Source: UBA1181 sp045226255 (lineage in GTDB: Bacteria > Bacteroidota > Bacteroidia > Bacteroidales > Paludibacteraceae). Taken from it: DNA of 64,000 bases. The position numbers and the translations under genes are program-made. This document shows, in pieces, positions 9,942 through 17,427 of the stretch. A model generated the notes under the pieces. That model was given only the letters and a program-made list of their open reading frames with translations. It had not been told where the DNA came from and did no database searches. The DNA lies in the NCBI GenBank assembly GCA_045226255.1, contig JBGVCG010000029.1:1-64000 (forward strand). Direction: 5' to 3'. The stretch's first letter is position 1. The number at the start of each line of letters is the position of its first letter.

Positions 9942-10928
9942 TCATGAAATAAATTTCTTATGTGCCGTTTTGACGTTCTGCTGATTAACCATGGCATAAT
10001 GTAGTGTGGTATCTATGCGGACATGCCCCAATAGTCGTTGCACCTGCTCGATAGGCATTCCCTTGTCTATGGCCATCGTGGCCAATGTCCTACGGAACTT
10101 GTGCGGATGGACTTTCGGAATGCCAAGCCGTCTGCCCATTTTCCTGATGCAGGTTTCCACCCCACTAATATTCAAACGATCATGAGGAGAAGAGAGGGAG
10201 ACAAAAAGTGCCGGATTATCGTCTGTCCGTTCATTGAGATATTGCTGTAGATGTATTTTAGTCCTGGCATTAAAATACACCATCCGTTCCTTGTTGCCCT
10301 TGCCAAAAACAACACATTGCCTTTCCTGAAAATCAATGTCTGTGCGATTGAGTTTCACCAGTTCACCCACACGTATGCCTGTGGATGACAAAACATCAAC
10401 GATGGCAAGGTCACGTTTATTGGCGCAGTTATCCCTCAGTTGTTCCAGCTGCTCGTCGCTCAACACTTCTTTCACAAGACTGTCCGTTTTCACCTTGTGG
10501 ATCCTGCGGACAGGACTTTTGGCAATGTAATCCTCATCTTCCAACCACGCAAAAAAGCTGGATAGAATCCTTCGCATATTGTCGATGGTCACTTTCCCGC
10601 ACCCATTTTTTTCCTGATAGGTGGAGAGATAATGCCGTATGTCATTGGTCGTCACATGGCAAAGTGCCACCATAGTGGAGAGAAGCATTTTCTCAATGGT
10701 GTGCCGATAGTATGAGAGCGTTTTCGCAGAGCAACCTTCAATGCTCTTTGCCGAAATAAATGCCTCAAGGAGTTCGCTGTTTTCTGCCGAACACTCATAT
10801 TTCTCACGTCTTGTGACCTCGACGTTCTGTAATTCTGCTACAAGCACAGCCTTTAGCTGTGCCATCTGTCGGCAATCCAAGTCACGCTGCATTGCTGTGA
10901 CAACTGCCTGAATAATGTTTTCTTTCAT
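9942..10928 (-). CDS. Tyrosine recombinase, likely HsdS shuffling invertase
   Basis: The 328-residue protein has the XerC/D-like architecture: an N-terminal SAM-like core-binding domain (about residues 45-140) and a catalytic domain. Arg I lies in GIRVGELVKL (about residue 184), the His-x-x-Arg box in HPHKFRRTLA (about 273-279), LLGH follows, and the nucleophile is in LHYAMV (about 310). All key residues are present. It lies within the invertible block between inverted 14-bp sites, as in the hsdS shufflons known from Bacteroides, so it most likely inverts them. A TAGATTTG box (10936-10943) ends only 7 bases before the ATG, which implies a nearly leaderless mRNA, and a perfect hairpin sits over the upstream promoter region. 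Confidence 0.92.
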   Translation of the reverse strand: MKENIIQAVVTAMQRDLDCRQMAQLKAVLVAELQNVEVTRREKYECSAENSELLEAFISAKSIEGCSAKTLSYYRHTIEKMLLSTMVALCHVTTNDIRHYLSTYQEKNGCGKVTIDNMRRILSSFFAWLEDEDYIAKSPVRRIHKVKTDSLVKEVLSDEQLEQLRDNCANKRDLAIVDVLSSTGIRVGELVKLNRTDIDFQERQCVVFGKGNKERMVYFNARTKIHLQQYLNERTDDNPALFVSLSSPHDRLNISGVETCIRKMGRRLGIPKVHPHKFRRTLATMAIDKGMPIEQVQRLLGHVRIDTTLHYAMVNQQNVKTAHKKFIS

Positions 10929-10935
10929 AATTTTT

Positions 10936-10968
10936 CAAATCTAAACCCATATATAATAAATATATGGG
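10936..10968 (-). promoter_or_regulatory. Recombinase promoter with perfect hairpin
   Basis: The minus strand carries TAGATTTG (10936-10943). Directly upstream is a perfect 9-bp inverted repeat, CCCATATAT (10946-10954) and ATATATGGG (10960-10968), with a 5-base spacer. The palindrome covers the stretch between the -7 and -33 positions, so it may be an operator or may block read-through into the adjacent silent hsdS half. Confidence 0.5.
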
Positions 10969-10975
10969 AGTTCGA

Positions 10976-10989
10976 TAAATCGGGATTTA
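10976..10989 (+). repeat. Shufflon site C
   Basis: Same 14 bases and orientation as site A. Identity with the hsdS central spacer begins 5 bases upstream (TTCGA) and continues downstream through the KSSGGKMVWND codons. No start codon lies upstream in frame (TAA at 10957-10959), so this C-terminal half is silent until joined to an N-terminal half. Confidence 0.85.
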
Positions 10990-11025
10990 GAAGCACTCGC
11001 CAAGCAGCTATATGACTACTGGTTC

Positions 11026-12792
11026 GTGCAGTTCGATTTCCCGGATGAGAATGGGAGACCGTATAAGTCAAGTGGGGGTAAGATGGTGTGGAATGATGTC
11101 CTAAATTATAGCATTCCTGCAGAATGGTCAGAATGCGATCTCAACTATTACATCGGGAGAATTACTAATGGTTTAAATCCAAGGAAGAACTTTGTATTAG
11201 GCTCTGGAAATAATTATTATGTCACTATCCGTAGTCTTGTTGGAACAGACATTGATTGGAATAATTGCGACCGTTGTGACAATGAGGCTCTAAAAAAAAT
11301 AAACAGTCGTTCTCAATTACAAATCGGGGATGTCATTTTTAGTGCAATTGGAACAATTGGAAGAACTTATTTTATTCAGGAAGACCCCAGTGATTGGAAC
11401 ATAAGTGAAACGTCATTTACTTTGAGGGCAAGAGGAAACGTCAGTCCCTATTTCTTCTATGCTTTACTTCGTTCCGAAGGAATACAAAAAAATGCCGACA
11501 AAAAGGCAATGGGCAGTACTCTACGTTGTCTTGTAATGGATTCTTTCTGTAAAATTCCAACAATAAAAGTAAGTGATAAGATTATAGCAAAATTTGCCGA
11601 AAGGGTAAAACCAATATACCAAAAGATATATGGGATAAATAAAGAAAATCGCTTGTTAATTAAGCAGCGGAACGAGCTCCTCCCATTACTGATGAACGGA
11701 CAAGTAACGGTAAATCCCGATTTATCGGTTTTTACCGAAAATGTTATTCTTGAATTTTTCGCCTATATTTGTGGAGCGAAACCAAATATATTTAACAATA
11801 TGACAAAGCAAGAAACAAACAAGCATACCTCAGAAGAGAATCAAAAAGAACTAGAGAAGAATTGTACAGAGAATCCCCAAAACTTTTTGAATCTAAAGAA
11901 TATCGCAATATGTGCAGGAGTAATTTTAGGAATTCTAATTATTTATTATCTCTCTGTTTACGGATGTATAGGCATAAATACTGATGCTAACGGTGGTAGT
12001 GACCTTAGTATGGGAACCTTCGGGGATACGTTTGGAGCGGCAAACGCATTGTTTTCTGGCTTAGCATTCGCCGGAATGATTATAGCGTTGCACCAACAAA
12101 AAGAAGAACTAAGAATGCAACGAGAAGTACTTAATCTACAACGGGATGATCTTAAACTGCAAATCCAAACTCTCGCAAATACAAATGCCGCTCTCGATGG
12201 TCAAAAGGAGGAAATGGCCGAACAATTAAAAGCAATGAAGAAACAATTAGAACAAGGACAGAAACAACGTTTTGAAAGTAACTTATTCAATATGCTGGGA
12301 CAATATGATAATATTGTTAATGGAATCCATGGTTATGCACATGAACCCGAAAAAGGAAGAGATTACATGGCATTTTATGCTGATATGATAAAGATAGATA
12401 AATCATTTGAAACATCGAAAATACAATTTTCGATGGCTAATTACATAAACTATCTGTTTCAGATGTTCAAACTCATTGACGAAGCAGCGGCTTTATGCGA
12501 AGCAAAAGAAGACTTTAAAATAATAGAATACCATCAAAGAAAATTATATTGTTCTATTGTTACAAGTTATATCTCGTTCAATGAGATGTTATTACTACAA
12601 CACTATATTTATATTGTCAATAAAGGATATTACCAAAGTTTTATAGAATTAGTGGAGAAATATGCTTTGCTTGAAAATATTAGGTTGTCAGGTGCATATG
12701 GCAGATTATTGGAAATTGGCAGGAATTTCGCTTATGATTCAAAATTGGCCGAGGATAAGTTCAAAGAAGATAACGGCATAAAAAAATTTTAG
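11026..12792 (+). CDS. Silent HsdS C-terminal half in frame with a putAbiC-like protein
   Basis: The open frame has two parts. Up to about residue 236 it is an HsdS C-terminal half: the conserved spacer (QFDFPDENGRPYKSSGGKMV), a TRD2 unlike that of hsdS, and the tail KQRNELLPLLMNGQVTVNPDL. Where hsdS stops (SVY then stop), this copy reads on (SVFTENVILEFF) straight into the abortive-infection protein without a stop. The GTG at 11026 is only the first possible codon, and the frame opens earlier, through site C. So this is a cassette, not an independent gene, in the present orientation. If inversion joins it to an N-terminal half, the product would be an HsdS-Abi fusion unless translation of the Abi part starts separately. 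Confidence 0.7.
   Translation: MQFDFPDENGRPYKSSGGKMVWNDVLNYSIPAEWSECDLNYYIGRITNGLNPRKNFVLGSGNNYYVTIRSLVGTDIDWNNCDRCDNEALKKINSRSQLQIGDVIFSAIGTIGRTYFIQEDPSDWNISETSFTLRARGNVSPYFFYALLRSEGIQKNADKKAMGSTLRCLVMDSFCKIPTIKVSDKIIAKFAERVKPIYQKIYGINKENRLLIKQRNELLPLLMNGQVTVNPDLSVFTENVILEFFAYICGAKPNIFNNMTKQETNKHTSEENQKELEKNCTENPQNFLNLKNIAICAGVILGILIIYYLSVYGCIGINTDANGGSDLSMGTFGDTFGAANALFSGLAFAGMIIALHQQKEELRMQREVLNLQRDDLKLQIQTLANTNAALDGQKEEMAEQLKAMKKQLEQGQKQRFESNLFNMLGQYDNIVNGIHGYAHEPEKGRDYMAFYADMIKIDKSFETSKIQFSMANYINYLFQMFKLIDEAAALCEAKEDFKIIEYHQRKLYCSIVTSYISFNEMLLLQHYIYIVNKGYYQSFIELVEKYALLENIRLSGAYGRLLEIGRNFAYDSKLAEDKFKEDNGIKKF
11711..11724 (-). repeat. Shufflon site D
   Basis: Inverted copy of the 14-bp site, encoding NPDL at the end of the silent C-terminal half. 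Together with site C it makes the second TRD2 a flippable block. Confidence 0.85.
11764..11771 (+). promoter_or_regulatory. -7 box for the putAbiC-like gene
   Basis: TATATTTG lies 28 bases before the ATG at 11800. The -33 region is weak. It allows the Abi protein to be made even while the HsdS half upstream is silent. Confidence 0.45.
11800..12792 (+). CDS. putAbiC-like abortive infection protein (internal start)
   Basis: Starting at the ATG at 11800 gives a 330-residue protein, residues 259-588 of the longer open frame. It has a hydrophobic segment (IAICAGVILGILIIYYLSVY, about residues 38-57) and a second one in GTFGDTFGAANALFSGLAFA. A coiled coil (residues 115-165, rich in Q, E, K, L) follows, then a helical C-terminal domain. 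The DTFGxxNALFSGLAFAG signature and the coiled coil after it are typical of the putative phage abortive infection family (putAbiC). It probably acts at the inner membrane to stop phage spread. Co-location with the restriction locus fits a defence island. Confidence 0.75.
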   Translation: MTKQETNKHTSEENQKELEKNCTENPQNFLNLKNIAICAGVILGILIIYYLSVYGCIGINTDANGGSDLSMGTFGDTFGAANALFSGLAFAGMIIALHQQKEELRMQREVLNLQRDDLKLQIQTLANTNAALDGQKEEMAEQLKAMKKQLEQGQKQRFESNLFNMLGQYDNIVNGIHGYAHEPEKGRDYMAFYADMIKIDKSFETSKIQFSMANYINYLFQMFKLIDEAAALCEAKEDFKIIEYHQRKLYCSIVTSYISFNEMLLLQHYIYIVNKGYYQSFIELVEKYALLENIRLSGAYGRLLEIGRNFAYDSKLAEDKFKEDNGIKKF

Positions 12793-12892
12793 TGAGTCCT
12801 AAACTAAAGAAACTTAGAGAAGACCTAAAAAAAAGACATTGGATATAGCAGAAGGGTGATTTAGGGAAGGGAAAGGCACTCTTTTCTCCCTC

Positions 12893-13930
12893 CTAATAAC
12901 GAGCTTTAAAACGCTCGTATTCCTTCTTGTACTGCTCGATGCACTTGTCCCTCTTCTCGATTTCAAAGGCGAGGTCCTTGATTATATCGAAGAGGGTGCG
13001 CAGCGTGCCAGCGTCAGCGCCCTTGAAAGCGAGGTCAAAGGATTCCTTGCTACGGAAACAGGGTAGGGTGAGTACCTGAGGATGATCCTTCAGCATGAAG
13101 TATAGGCGATTCCTTTCCTCCTCGACCTCCCTGCCTCCATTATCGATAATCGCCTGGCGTTTTCTTTTCCATATCTCCTCGAAGTCGTGCACGTAGGTCG
13201 CACGCAGCTGGGAGATGGCTTCCACCCCATTATAGACCTCTACGCCCAAGGTGCCGGGAATCCCCTTACAGTGGTCCTTGTACATGTTCACGAAGGTTGC
13301 GATGTAAGCATCGTAAGCTTCCCTCCAGTTGTCGTATTTGTCGATGTCAATCTCCTTATCGAAGTCGTTGATGAGGTGGTCGGGAAACGCATTGCGTTCC
13401 CATCTATCGCCATTGCGGTAGTAATGTCCAAAGAAAAAACTACCAGAATCGGTGGTTTTCTTGAAGTAGTAAATCTGGGAGACGTTGGCATTGTCGTATT
13501 CCCCTGTCGTCAACTTCTCAAGCACAGGCACGTATAGGATGTCCTTCAATTCGCAGATTATAGGCTCCGCCTCCAGCTGGCGTAACAGATGGCCCAAGAT
13601 ATTATCGCACTCGATGATATCCTCCCGGATTTTGCACTTGGCCATATCGGCCTTGGAGACACGGAAGGAGACAAGCGGATCCTTCGAGCCTTTGAGCGGG
13701 TCGAAGAACCTGATATGAGGCGTGTCAAGAATCGCCTCGACCTTGGATAAATCATTTGACGTGAGGAAATCCAGCTCCTTACTATAATCGTGTAATTTAC
13801 TCTTGCCTAACAGATACTGGGCAAGAGGACTCTGGCTTATAAAACATGCCAGGTCAAACGAAGTGAAGTTGCTCTTATAAAACTCGTTGAACTGACGCAG
13901 AAATTTCTTTTTATCGAAGTATTTAATCAT
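12893..13930 (-). CDS. Hypothetical protein, 345 residues
   Basis: I do not recognise the family. The protein is soluble and mixed in charge: a Lys/Phe-rich N-terminus, a Gly/Tyr-containing middle (TTDSGSFFFGHYYRNGDRWE, about residues 156-175) that looks like a small beta domain, and a strongly helical Lys/Glu-rich C-terminus (IEKRDKCIEQYKKEYERFKA). The gene stands alone on the minus strand, with about 100 bases to the Abi gene, which converges on it, and 540 bases before the next gene upstream. Codon use is like the plasmid backbone, with many C/G third bases, unlike the AT-rich PIN and Abi genes beside it. Confidence 0.7.
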   Translation of the reverse strand: MIKYFDKKKFLRQFNEFYKSNFTSFDLACFISQSPLAQYLLGKSKLHDYSKELDFLTSNDLSKVEAILDTPHIRFFDPLKGSKDPLVSFRVSKADMAKCKIREDIIECDNILGHLLRQLEAEPIICELKDILYVPVLEKLTTGEYDNANVSQIYYFKKTTDSGSFFFGHYYRNGDRWERNAFPDHLINDFDKEIDIDKYDNWREAYDAYIATFVNMYKDHCKGIPGTLGVEVYNGVEAISQLRATYVHDFEEIWKRKRQAIIDNGGREVEEERNRLYFMLKDHPQVLTLPCFRSKESFDLAFKGADAGTLRTLFDIIKDLAFEIEKRDKCIEQYKKEYERFKARY

Positions 13931-14071
13931 TGGTATATACCGCTTTTCGCTAACAATATGTAAATGTAACTCTTTCCGATTAAACGGAAAAGAATTGGAC
14001 GGATTATGTGATAATCTGGGAACGATTTCTTAAATAGGCGAGTTGGGGAGGGGAGATGTATAACCCTCCGG

Positions 14072-14183
14072 TTGCAAGATAACGACTTATTCAGTAATTT
14101 CGCATCAACTATCAGTTTAACACTGATAAGTTAGTCAAAATTTCTTTTAGTGTGTTGCCCGTGAGGGTAGCGCACTATTTTTT
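14072..14183 (+). ncRNA. Candidate small RNA 1 with GUGA-loop terminator
   Basis: A promoter-like TTG (14072-14074) lies 20 bases before TAATTTCG (14095-14102, one base off the -7 consensus). Downstream are a 5' hairpin (AACTATCAGT / ACTGATAAGTT, 14107-14132), an open stretch, and a fully paired 12-bp stem closed by a GUGA tetraloop (14149-14176) followed by ATTTTTT. No plus-strand gene precedes it; the gene to the left is on the minus strand. The hairpin therefore looks like the end of a short noncoding transcript of about 75 nt. No target is evident. Confidence 0.45.
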
Positions 14184-14188
14184 AGGTG

Positions 14189-14305
14189 TTGATAATTCAT
14201 GAGGTATTGATTACATTTGTGATACTAAGTTAGTTTAAATATTATTTTTCATTTATTATTGTTAATTATCGTTGTGCGTTACTTGTGAAGGTGGCGCGCA
14301 TTTTT
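14189..14305 (+). ncRNA. Candidate small RNA 2 with GUGA-loop terminator
   Basis: TTG (14189-14191), a 20-base spacer and TACATTTG (14212-14219) form a good Bacteroidetes promoter. A transcript from about 14225 would have an AU-rich body and end in a 12-bp stem (14273-14300, several G-U pairs) with a GUGA tetraloop and TTTTT. It has the same design as the unit just upstream, suggesting duplication and divergence. No open frame of useful length lies between promoter and terminator. Confidence 0.5.
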
Positions 14306-14433
14306 GGGTTTAAGGCGGGAGAGAAAAATAAGGCAGGGTAAAAGGAGCTCTCCTTATTATCCTGCCTTTGGCCAACTTGCACTACCACAATGCAACCTAA
14401 GCGCAAATGTATAGAATTATGGGATAGAAAAAG

Positions 14434-14441
14434 TATATTTG
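14434..14441 (+). promoter_or_regulatory. -7 box of the 61-residue gene
   Basis: TATATTTG, 29 bases before the ATG at 14471. A match to the Bacteroidetes consensus, with a transcription start expected near 14448. Confidence 0.6.
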
Positions 14442-14470
14442 CACCCAAAGTTTAACAAATAAACATACCC

Positions 14471-14656
14471 ATGACCCGCGTCTACAGCATAGATGAATTA
14501 AGAAAACTCGAAAAGAGTCTCTCCAAGGATGATATCGGCCACAAGGTGGAGAGGATCATCATCACGAAGGAGTATGGAGAGACTTCCGAATACTACACCG
14601 TTGTACAGGATGAGCTGGGGGTAAGATTGAAGTACGACGGACTTTTCACAGAATAA
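14471..14656 (+). CDS. Small hypothetical protein, 61 residues
   Basis: Unrecognised, but supported by its own -7 box and by coding-like third positions. The product is charged, with an N-terminal helix (SIDELRKLEKSLSKDDIGHK) and a C-terminal strand-rich part (ERIIITKEYG, YYTVVQDELGVRLKY). The sharp helix-then-strand pattern suggests a small folded domain. It stands alone on the plus strand; a G-rich motif (14661-14677) follows the stop at once. Confidence 0.6.
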   Translation: MTRVYSIDELRKLEKSLSKDDIGHKVERIIITKEYGETSEYYTVVQDELGVRLKYDGLFTE

Positions 14657-14828
14657 ATAATTTAGGGAGGGGAGAAGAATTTTATTCAATTACACTATAC
14701 TTTTTTACAAAATTATTTGTGTGAAATTTACACCTATTTAACATAATGTAATTTATATAACTGATTTTCAGATAGTTAAATCTGCAAAACTATATATAAT
14801 TATATTATAAACCAAGAAAAGCTTCTGA
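14657..14828. other. AT-rich spacer with one G-rich motif
   Basis: Between convergent genes. It contains TTTAGGGAGGGGAGAAG (14661-14677), one copy of the dispersed G-rich motif, and then about 130 bases of AT-rich DNA with no gene. Confidence 0.5.
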
Positions 14829-15380
14829 TTATTTACCAGAAGCTTTTAATTCCTCAATTTTTGTTTGTGCTTCCTTGAAAGCCTCAATGATTGATGCCTG
14901 GTCCTTAATGAATACCGTACTACTTGAATACCTTTCAAGTTTAAGATACCAGTGTGCGTCACCCTTACTTACATAGTAGCCAACTTCAAACCCATCAACA
15001 CTTCTAAATTTATTTTCAAGATAATCTGAATTTGAAGCGATATCCGCATCTACTTCAGAAGCTAATCTGGCAAGAGCTTTATTTATTTCCACCAAGTCAC
15101 TATATTCTATCATTGCAATTTTTGCAGTACTACTTGAAGTCTCTGATTTTTCCAACCTATAAAAATAAATATTATTACCACTTTTTATAGTTCTAATGCC
15201 AGTTTGCAGACTTGCTCCGTAGGCTACACTTAATTTAGGCATATGTATATCTACAAACTTAACAATAGAGCCAGTTTTGGAAGTAAATTCCTCAAACTTT
15301 GTCATTTGCTTTTTTACATCTTCTTGTGCAAAAGATGCCAATGGTAAAAGCATAACCATCGCCATTAAAATTTTTTTCAT
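14829..15380 (-). CDS. Secreted hypothetical protein, 183 residues
   Basis: The N-terminus (MKKILMAMVMLLPLASFAQE) is a clear Sec signal peptide with probable cleavage after SFA, so the mature protein is periplasmic. The rest has strand-rich segments (GSIVKFVDIHMPKLSV, NNIYFYRLEKSE, AHWYLKLERYSSSTVFI) and a helical Lys/Glu C-terminus. No family recognised. It is followed on the same strand by no gene, and the next gene upstream encodes an outer-membrane barrel 68 bases away, so the two could be one unit of envelope cargo. AT-richer than the plasmid backbone. Confidence 0.75.
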   Translation of the reverse strand: MKKILMAMVMLLPLASFAQEDVKKQMTKFEEFTSKTGSIVKFVDIHMPKLSVAYGASLQTGIRTIKSGNNIYFYRLEKSETSSSTAKIAMIEYSDLVEINKALARLASEVDADIASNSDYLENKFRSVDGFEVGYYVSKGDAHWYLKLERYSSSTVFIKDQASIIEAFKEAQTKIEELKASGK

Positions 15381-15448
15381 CTGAAATTGAATTTAAAGTT
15401 AATATAGTAAATTCGTTTATAATATGAGAACGGAAGCATGCGGGCAGC

Positions 15449-15943
15449 CTAAAAACGATAGGTGGCCCAAACACCCAATGAACCGATGCCAATATAGGGT
15501 ATCCACGACCGATCCCAATTCTCTTGGACTCCAAACACACCAATATCTGTAGAGATATCCCAATGTTCACTTACACGGAAACGCAAAGAAGGATTCAATC
15601 CAAAACGAAACATTAGAAAAACGTTTTCCTCACCCAAGGTCCACCCCCAGCAAGCATCTGTCTTTAAATCAAGAAAGAAAAAATCATTATGCCACGGAGT
15701 GAATCTCAGGAATGGTTCTACCATACCAAAACTCTTATCTGCCTGTGAATTATATCCCATGCCAATACCCGTTCCCATTGCGAAGAAATCATTAAATTCA
15801 TAGCCTATAGTTGGCTCTAATGCAAGCGTGAAATAATCCGTATATGAAATCGACGTCGTGAAACCTAAATCAAAGTGTTTTTCGGCCAACGATGAAAGAT
15901 GGACTCCGAGAGTCAATATCAAAATAATCGATAACTTTTTCAT
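15449..15943 (-). CDS. Small outer-membrane beta-barrel protein
   Basis: The 164-residue product has a signal peptide (MKKLSIILILTLGVHLSSLA) and then alternating hydrophobic strands rich in Tyr, Phe and Trp with Gly turns (FDLGFTTSISYTDYFTLALE, GTGIGMGYNS, MFRFGLNPSLRFRVSEHWDI). It ends in VWATYRF, the C-terminal aromatic signature of outer-membrane barrels. Probably an 8-strand barrel. The precise role is unknown. A TAnnTTTG box is not obvious. Confidence 0.75.
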   Translation of the reverse strand: MKKLSIILILTLGVHLSSLAEKHFDLGFTTSISYTDYFTLALEPTIGYEFNDFFAMGTGIGMGYNSQADKSFGMVEPFLRFTPWHNDFFFLDLKTDACWGWTLGEENVFLMFRFGLNPSLRFRVSEHWDISTDIGVFGVQENWDRSWIPYIGIGSLGVWATYRF

Positions 15944-16001
15944 TTCAATTGCGTTTTTAATTAATCCATGTAAATATGTGGCAAATATAATATTTTATAT
16001 T

Positions 16002-16250
16002 CTATTCCTCATTATTTACCCTATAAACAGCACCTTCTTCCCTTTCACTTACCACCATCAACATGACAGCTGGAGGTAATTTTCCGGGAGAGACTTGAAC
16101 ACCACCTCTCTTTGGCTTACCTAACTCAAGCCACTCACTAAAAGAGAAAGGGCTGAAATGAATATTCCAGACATCACCACTTTCAACGCATTCGCAATAA
16201 TAATTATCGTACAATTTCTTATCGTTTTCCATAAGCAAATATAAATTCAA
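16002..16250 (-). CDS. Hypothetical protein, 82 residues
   Basis: Unrecognised small protein, overlapping the upstream gene by 4 bases in an ATGA-type junction, so translation is coupled. The start may instead be the Met at residue 7 (MENDKK). Notable segments are NIHFSPFSFSEWLELGKPKR and a Pro/Val-rich VQVSPGKLPPAVMLMVVSE near the C-terminus. The tight coupling with the 211-residue gene implies a shared job. Confidence 0.6.
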   Translation of the reverse strand: MNLYLLMENDKKLYDNYYCECVESGDVWNIHFSPFSFSEWLELGKPKRGGVQVSPGKLPPAVMLMVVSEREEGAVYRVNNEE

Positions 16251-16882
16251 TTATCATGTATCTCCCTTCTTATCTGCTCGTTCTTAGTGAATGTCTCGAT
16301 CTGATCACCCTTTAGCATATCGTAGGTAACAAAGGTTCTAAACAGGACATTTCCCTCATTGGTTAAGACACCCATCGCCACGCCATCCTTCGTGCTGCCG
16401 TATACCTCCGTACAAAGAAACTCCTTATCATCTTTCATGATATGACGTTCCTTCAAATCAAAACAGTATGAGCCGTTATCCCTGAAAAACCTGTCATACA
16501 GGCTCTGTCCGGTTCTATCCAAACCACATCGTTCATTGAAACGGGAAAAGAAATGTGGTGGGTATATGATAAAGTGCAGCTTACCCTCCACAAAAGACGG
16601 CATGTAGGCATATTTCCCGAAGCCTATGTCCACAGTGGCATAGTTGGTTATCCTGGCATAATCTCCAACCTCCTTCTTACTCCTCGCCTCATAGATGACC
16701 GTCCATTTGTTTTTCCTCCGGGATGTCCATGTATACCGCCGAAATATAGGGAACACCATGGCATGGATAACCTCTCGACGGAATTTCTTATCGATATTCA
16801 GGTCACAGTACTTAACGAAATCGGCTAAATCGTCCGTAAGCTCCTTTACCTGCTCCAGTTCTTTCATCCCGGATAATATCAT
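16247..16882 (-). CDS. Hypothetical protein, 211 residues
   Basis: No family I can name. The soluble protein has a helical N-terminus (EQVKELTDDLADFVKYCDLN), a basic stretch (YTWTSRRKNKWTV), and a central segment with His and Arg (KLHIIYPPHFFSRFNERCG with one substitution) that resembles a cytotoxic or nuclease pocket only vaguely. A second start lies at residue 6 (MKELEQ). It is first of a two-gene unit with the 82-residue protein and lies downstream of the probable ribbon-helix-helix gene on the same strand. Confidence 0.6.
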   Translation of the reverse strand: MILSGMKELEQVKELTDDLADFVKYCDLNIDKKFRREVIHAMVFPIFRRYTWTSRRKNKWTVIYEARSKKEVGDYARITNYATVDIGFGKYAYMPSFVEGKLHFIIYPPHFFSRFNERCGLDRTGQSLYDRFFRDNGSYCFDLKERHIMKDDKEFLCTEVYGSTKDGVAMGVLTNEGNVLFRTFVTYDMLKGDQIETFTKNEQIRREIHDN

Positions 16883-16895
16883 AAGACACGCTGTG

Positions 16896-17327
16896 TTAAA
16901 ACTTCGCCCATTTATCTAAACTATCACCCATGCCGTTCTGGTTATCCCAGAATGCAGTGATCCTATCGTAGATGGTCGATACCTGAATCCGCGTCAGCTT
17001 GGCGATTTTAGCGTTCACATCCTCCACCTTGACATTGAAATTGGAAAATGAGCCTTCGAATTGTTCAGCGTCCTCGTTATGGGCGATGAACATTTCGATC
17101 GAGTATCGAGTGTAATCCGTCACCATCGTGCCATTAAGACTCGCCGCAAGGGCTTTCCACTCATTGGGTAAAAAAATACCCCTGATATCCATCATCTTAT
17201 TCTCCTCTTCGCCCTTTACCCTCTCGTAGAAGGCGACCAAAGAGGGGTTAAACATATCGTCCTTTGTCAAGTCCTCGTACATTTTGACGGGGATGCGAAT
17301 AGTAATTGATTTAGTTTCTTTTGCCAT
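16896..17327 (-). CDS. Probable ribbon-helix-helix DNA-binding protein
   Basis: I start it at the Met of MAKETKSITIRIPVKMYEDL (143 residues), because this N-terminus is a typical ribbon-helix-helix strand and helix and because a promoter (TATATTTG on the minus strand, 17352-17359) lies just upstream. The longer frame from 17396 would read through that promoter. The C-terminal 100 residues are helical and unrecognised. A perfect 8-bp palindrome (TGCAATTA, 17361-17380) lies inside the promoter and suggests autoregulation, as is usual for plasmid RHH proteins. Confidence 0.65.
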   Translation of the reverse strand: MAKETKSITIRIPVKMYEDLTKDDMFNPSLVAFYERVKGEEENKMMDIRGIFLPNEWKALAASLNGTMVTDYTRYSIEMFIAHNEDAEQFEGSFSNFNVKVEDVNAKIAKLTRIQVSTIYDRITAFWDNQNGMGDSLDKWAKF

Positions 17328-17351
17328 ATACAACGCTTTAATATTATACTG

Positions 17352-17396
17352 CAAATATAATGCAATTATTTTTAATTGCAAATTAATTGCAAACAA
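17352..17396 (-). promoter_or_regulatory. Promoter and candidate operator of the RHH gene
   Basis: On the minus strand a TTTG (-33) and TATATTTG (-7, at 17352-17359) are 19 bases apart. Between them TGCAATTA (17361-17368) and TAATTGCA (17373-17380) form a perfect 8-4-8 palindrome, and a third TTAATTGCA half-site follows (17383-17391). This is the layout of a self-repressing promoter. Confidence 0.55.
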
Positions 17397-17427
17397 ATAT
17401 CATTACACGGAGTTATGGCTCTCCTGG

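Noticed and set aside
12856..12892. Possible G-rich motif copy near TTTAGGGAAGGGAAAGG
   Set aside because: Differs at the central GGGAGGGG core; more likely part of a hairpin between the convergent Abi and 345-residue genes.
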